The translations under genes and the position numbers were made by a program. DNA of 51,504 nt. Origin: Candidatus Hydrogenedentota bacterium (GTDB lineage: Bacteria; Hydrogenedentota; Hydrogenedentia; Hydrogenedentales; JAEUWI01). Location of the stretch: assembly GCA_016791475.1 (NCBI GenBank), contig JAEUWI010000052.1, forward strand, positions 1 through 51,504. Direction: 5' to 3'. Below are positions 51,427-51,504 of the stretch, one piece after another. Numbering within the stretch: the stretch's first letter is position 1; each line of letters begins with the position of its first letter. The notes under the pieces are model-generated. The model did not search any database. It had not been told where the DNA came from and saw only the letters and a list, made by a program, of their open reading frames with translations.

Positions 51427-51504
51427 ATGGGTCTTTTGGGTCTTTTGGGTCTTTTGGGTCTTTTGGGTCTTTTGGGTCTTTTGGGTCTTTTGGGTCTTTT
51501 GGGT
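51427..51504. repeat. 9-bp tandem repeat array, running off the window end
   Basis: One atgggtctt and then nearly eight perfect ttgggtctt units, in the same orientation as the arrays at 9295 and 28627. It lies upstream of thiS. Confidence 0.95.

Noticed and set aside
51378-51504. TPP riboswitch upstream of thiS
   Set aside because: No CTGAGA-type core or the expected stems are seen; the stretch is largely the 9-bp repeat array.

Overview
The window looks like a chromosomal piece of a high-GC, diderm (Gram-negative-type) bacterium from or near the Planctomycetes/PVC region of the tree. The evidence is a full set of planctomycete-type 'PSCyt1/DUF1549/DUF1553 + DUF1501' proteins, Gfo/Idh/MocA oxidoreductases with twin-arginine leaders, lpxA and lpxB (so an LPS outer membrane), type II secretion pseudopilins, and giant surface proteins with (Glu-Gly)n linkers. 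My best guess is Candidatus Hydrogenedentota or a close relative. This is inference from gene content only; no 16S or other decisive marker is present. I see no tRNA, rRNA, insertion sequence or CRISPR array.

Layout. 1-7027: the tail of one surface protein and all of a second, 2090-residue one. Both end in the same module: a (Glu-Gly)n tract, two EF-hands, Gly-Gly-Cys, then a hydrophobic/amphipathic tail. 7249-9853: a 61-aa orphan protein, a pseudopilin-like lipoprotein, a PilZ protein and a CbiX-type chelatase. 10029-18054: an exported oxidoreductase, two tandem cytochrome-c-like PSCyt1 proteins (the second with leucine-rich repeats and three new-looking Cys-rich repeats), and the DUF1549/DUF1553 plus DUF1501 pair. 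18041-22089 (minus): an SGNH hydrolase, a PAS histidine kinase, a PhoB-type regulator and a STAS protein in series. 22242-26461: two divergent large unknown membrane proteins. 26654-28590: HAD phosphatase and MFS transporter. 28821-33330: a RhaS/LsrB-type sugar ABC operon in which the ATPase and first permease are one polypeptide. 33670-37521: an O-antigen-ligase-like protein, purN and rho. 37659-43815 (minus): lpxA, a Gfo/Idh/MocA gene reminiscent of gnnA, lpxB and polA. 44497-50412: an FHA-GAF-sigma54 activator, then minor pseudopilins I, J, K and a GspF-like protein with a histone-H1-like N-terminus. 50530-51377 (minus): thiS-thiE.

Between genes there are two families of short tandem repeats (a 9-bp unit at four loci and a 7-bp unit containing TTGACA at five) and three large palindromic elements (33371-33574, 35857-35952, 41606-41907) that no gene explains.

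The best leads for something undescribed are: the shared EF-hand/GGC C-terminal module, the tri-repeat Cys-rich cytochrome protein, the lone gnnA-like gene inside the lpx cluster, the H1-like extension on GspF, and the nested palindromic elements.
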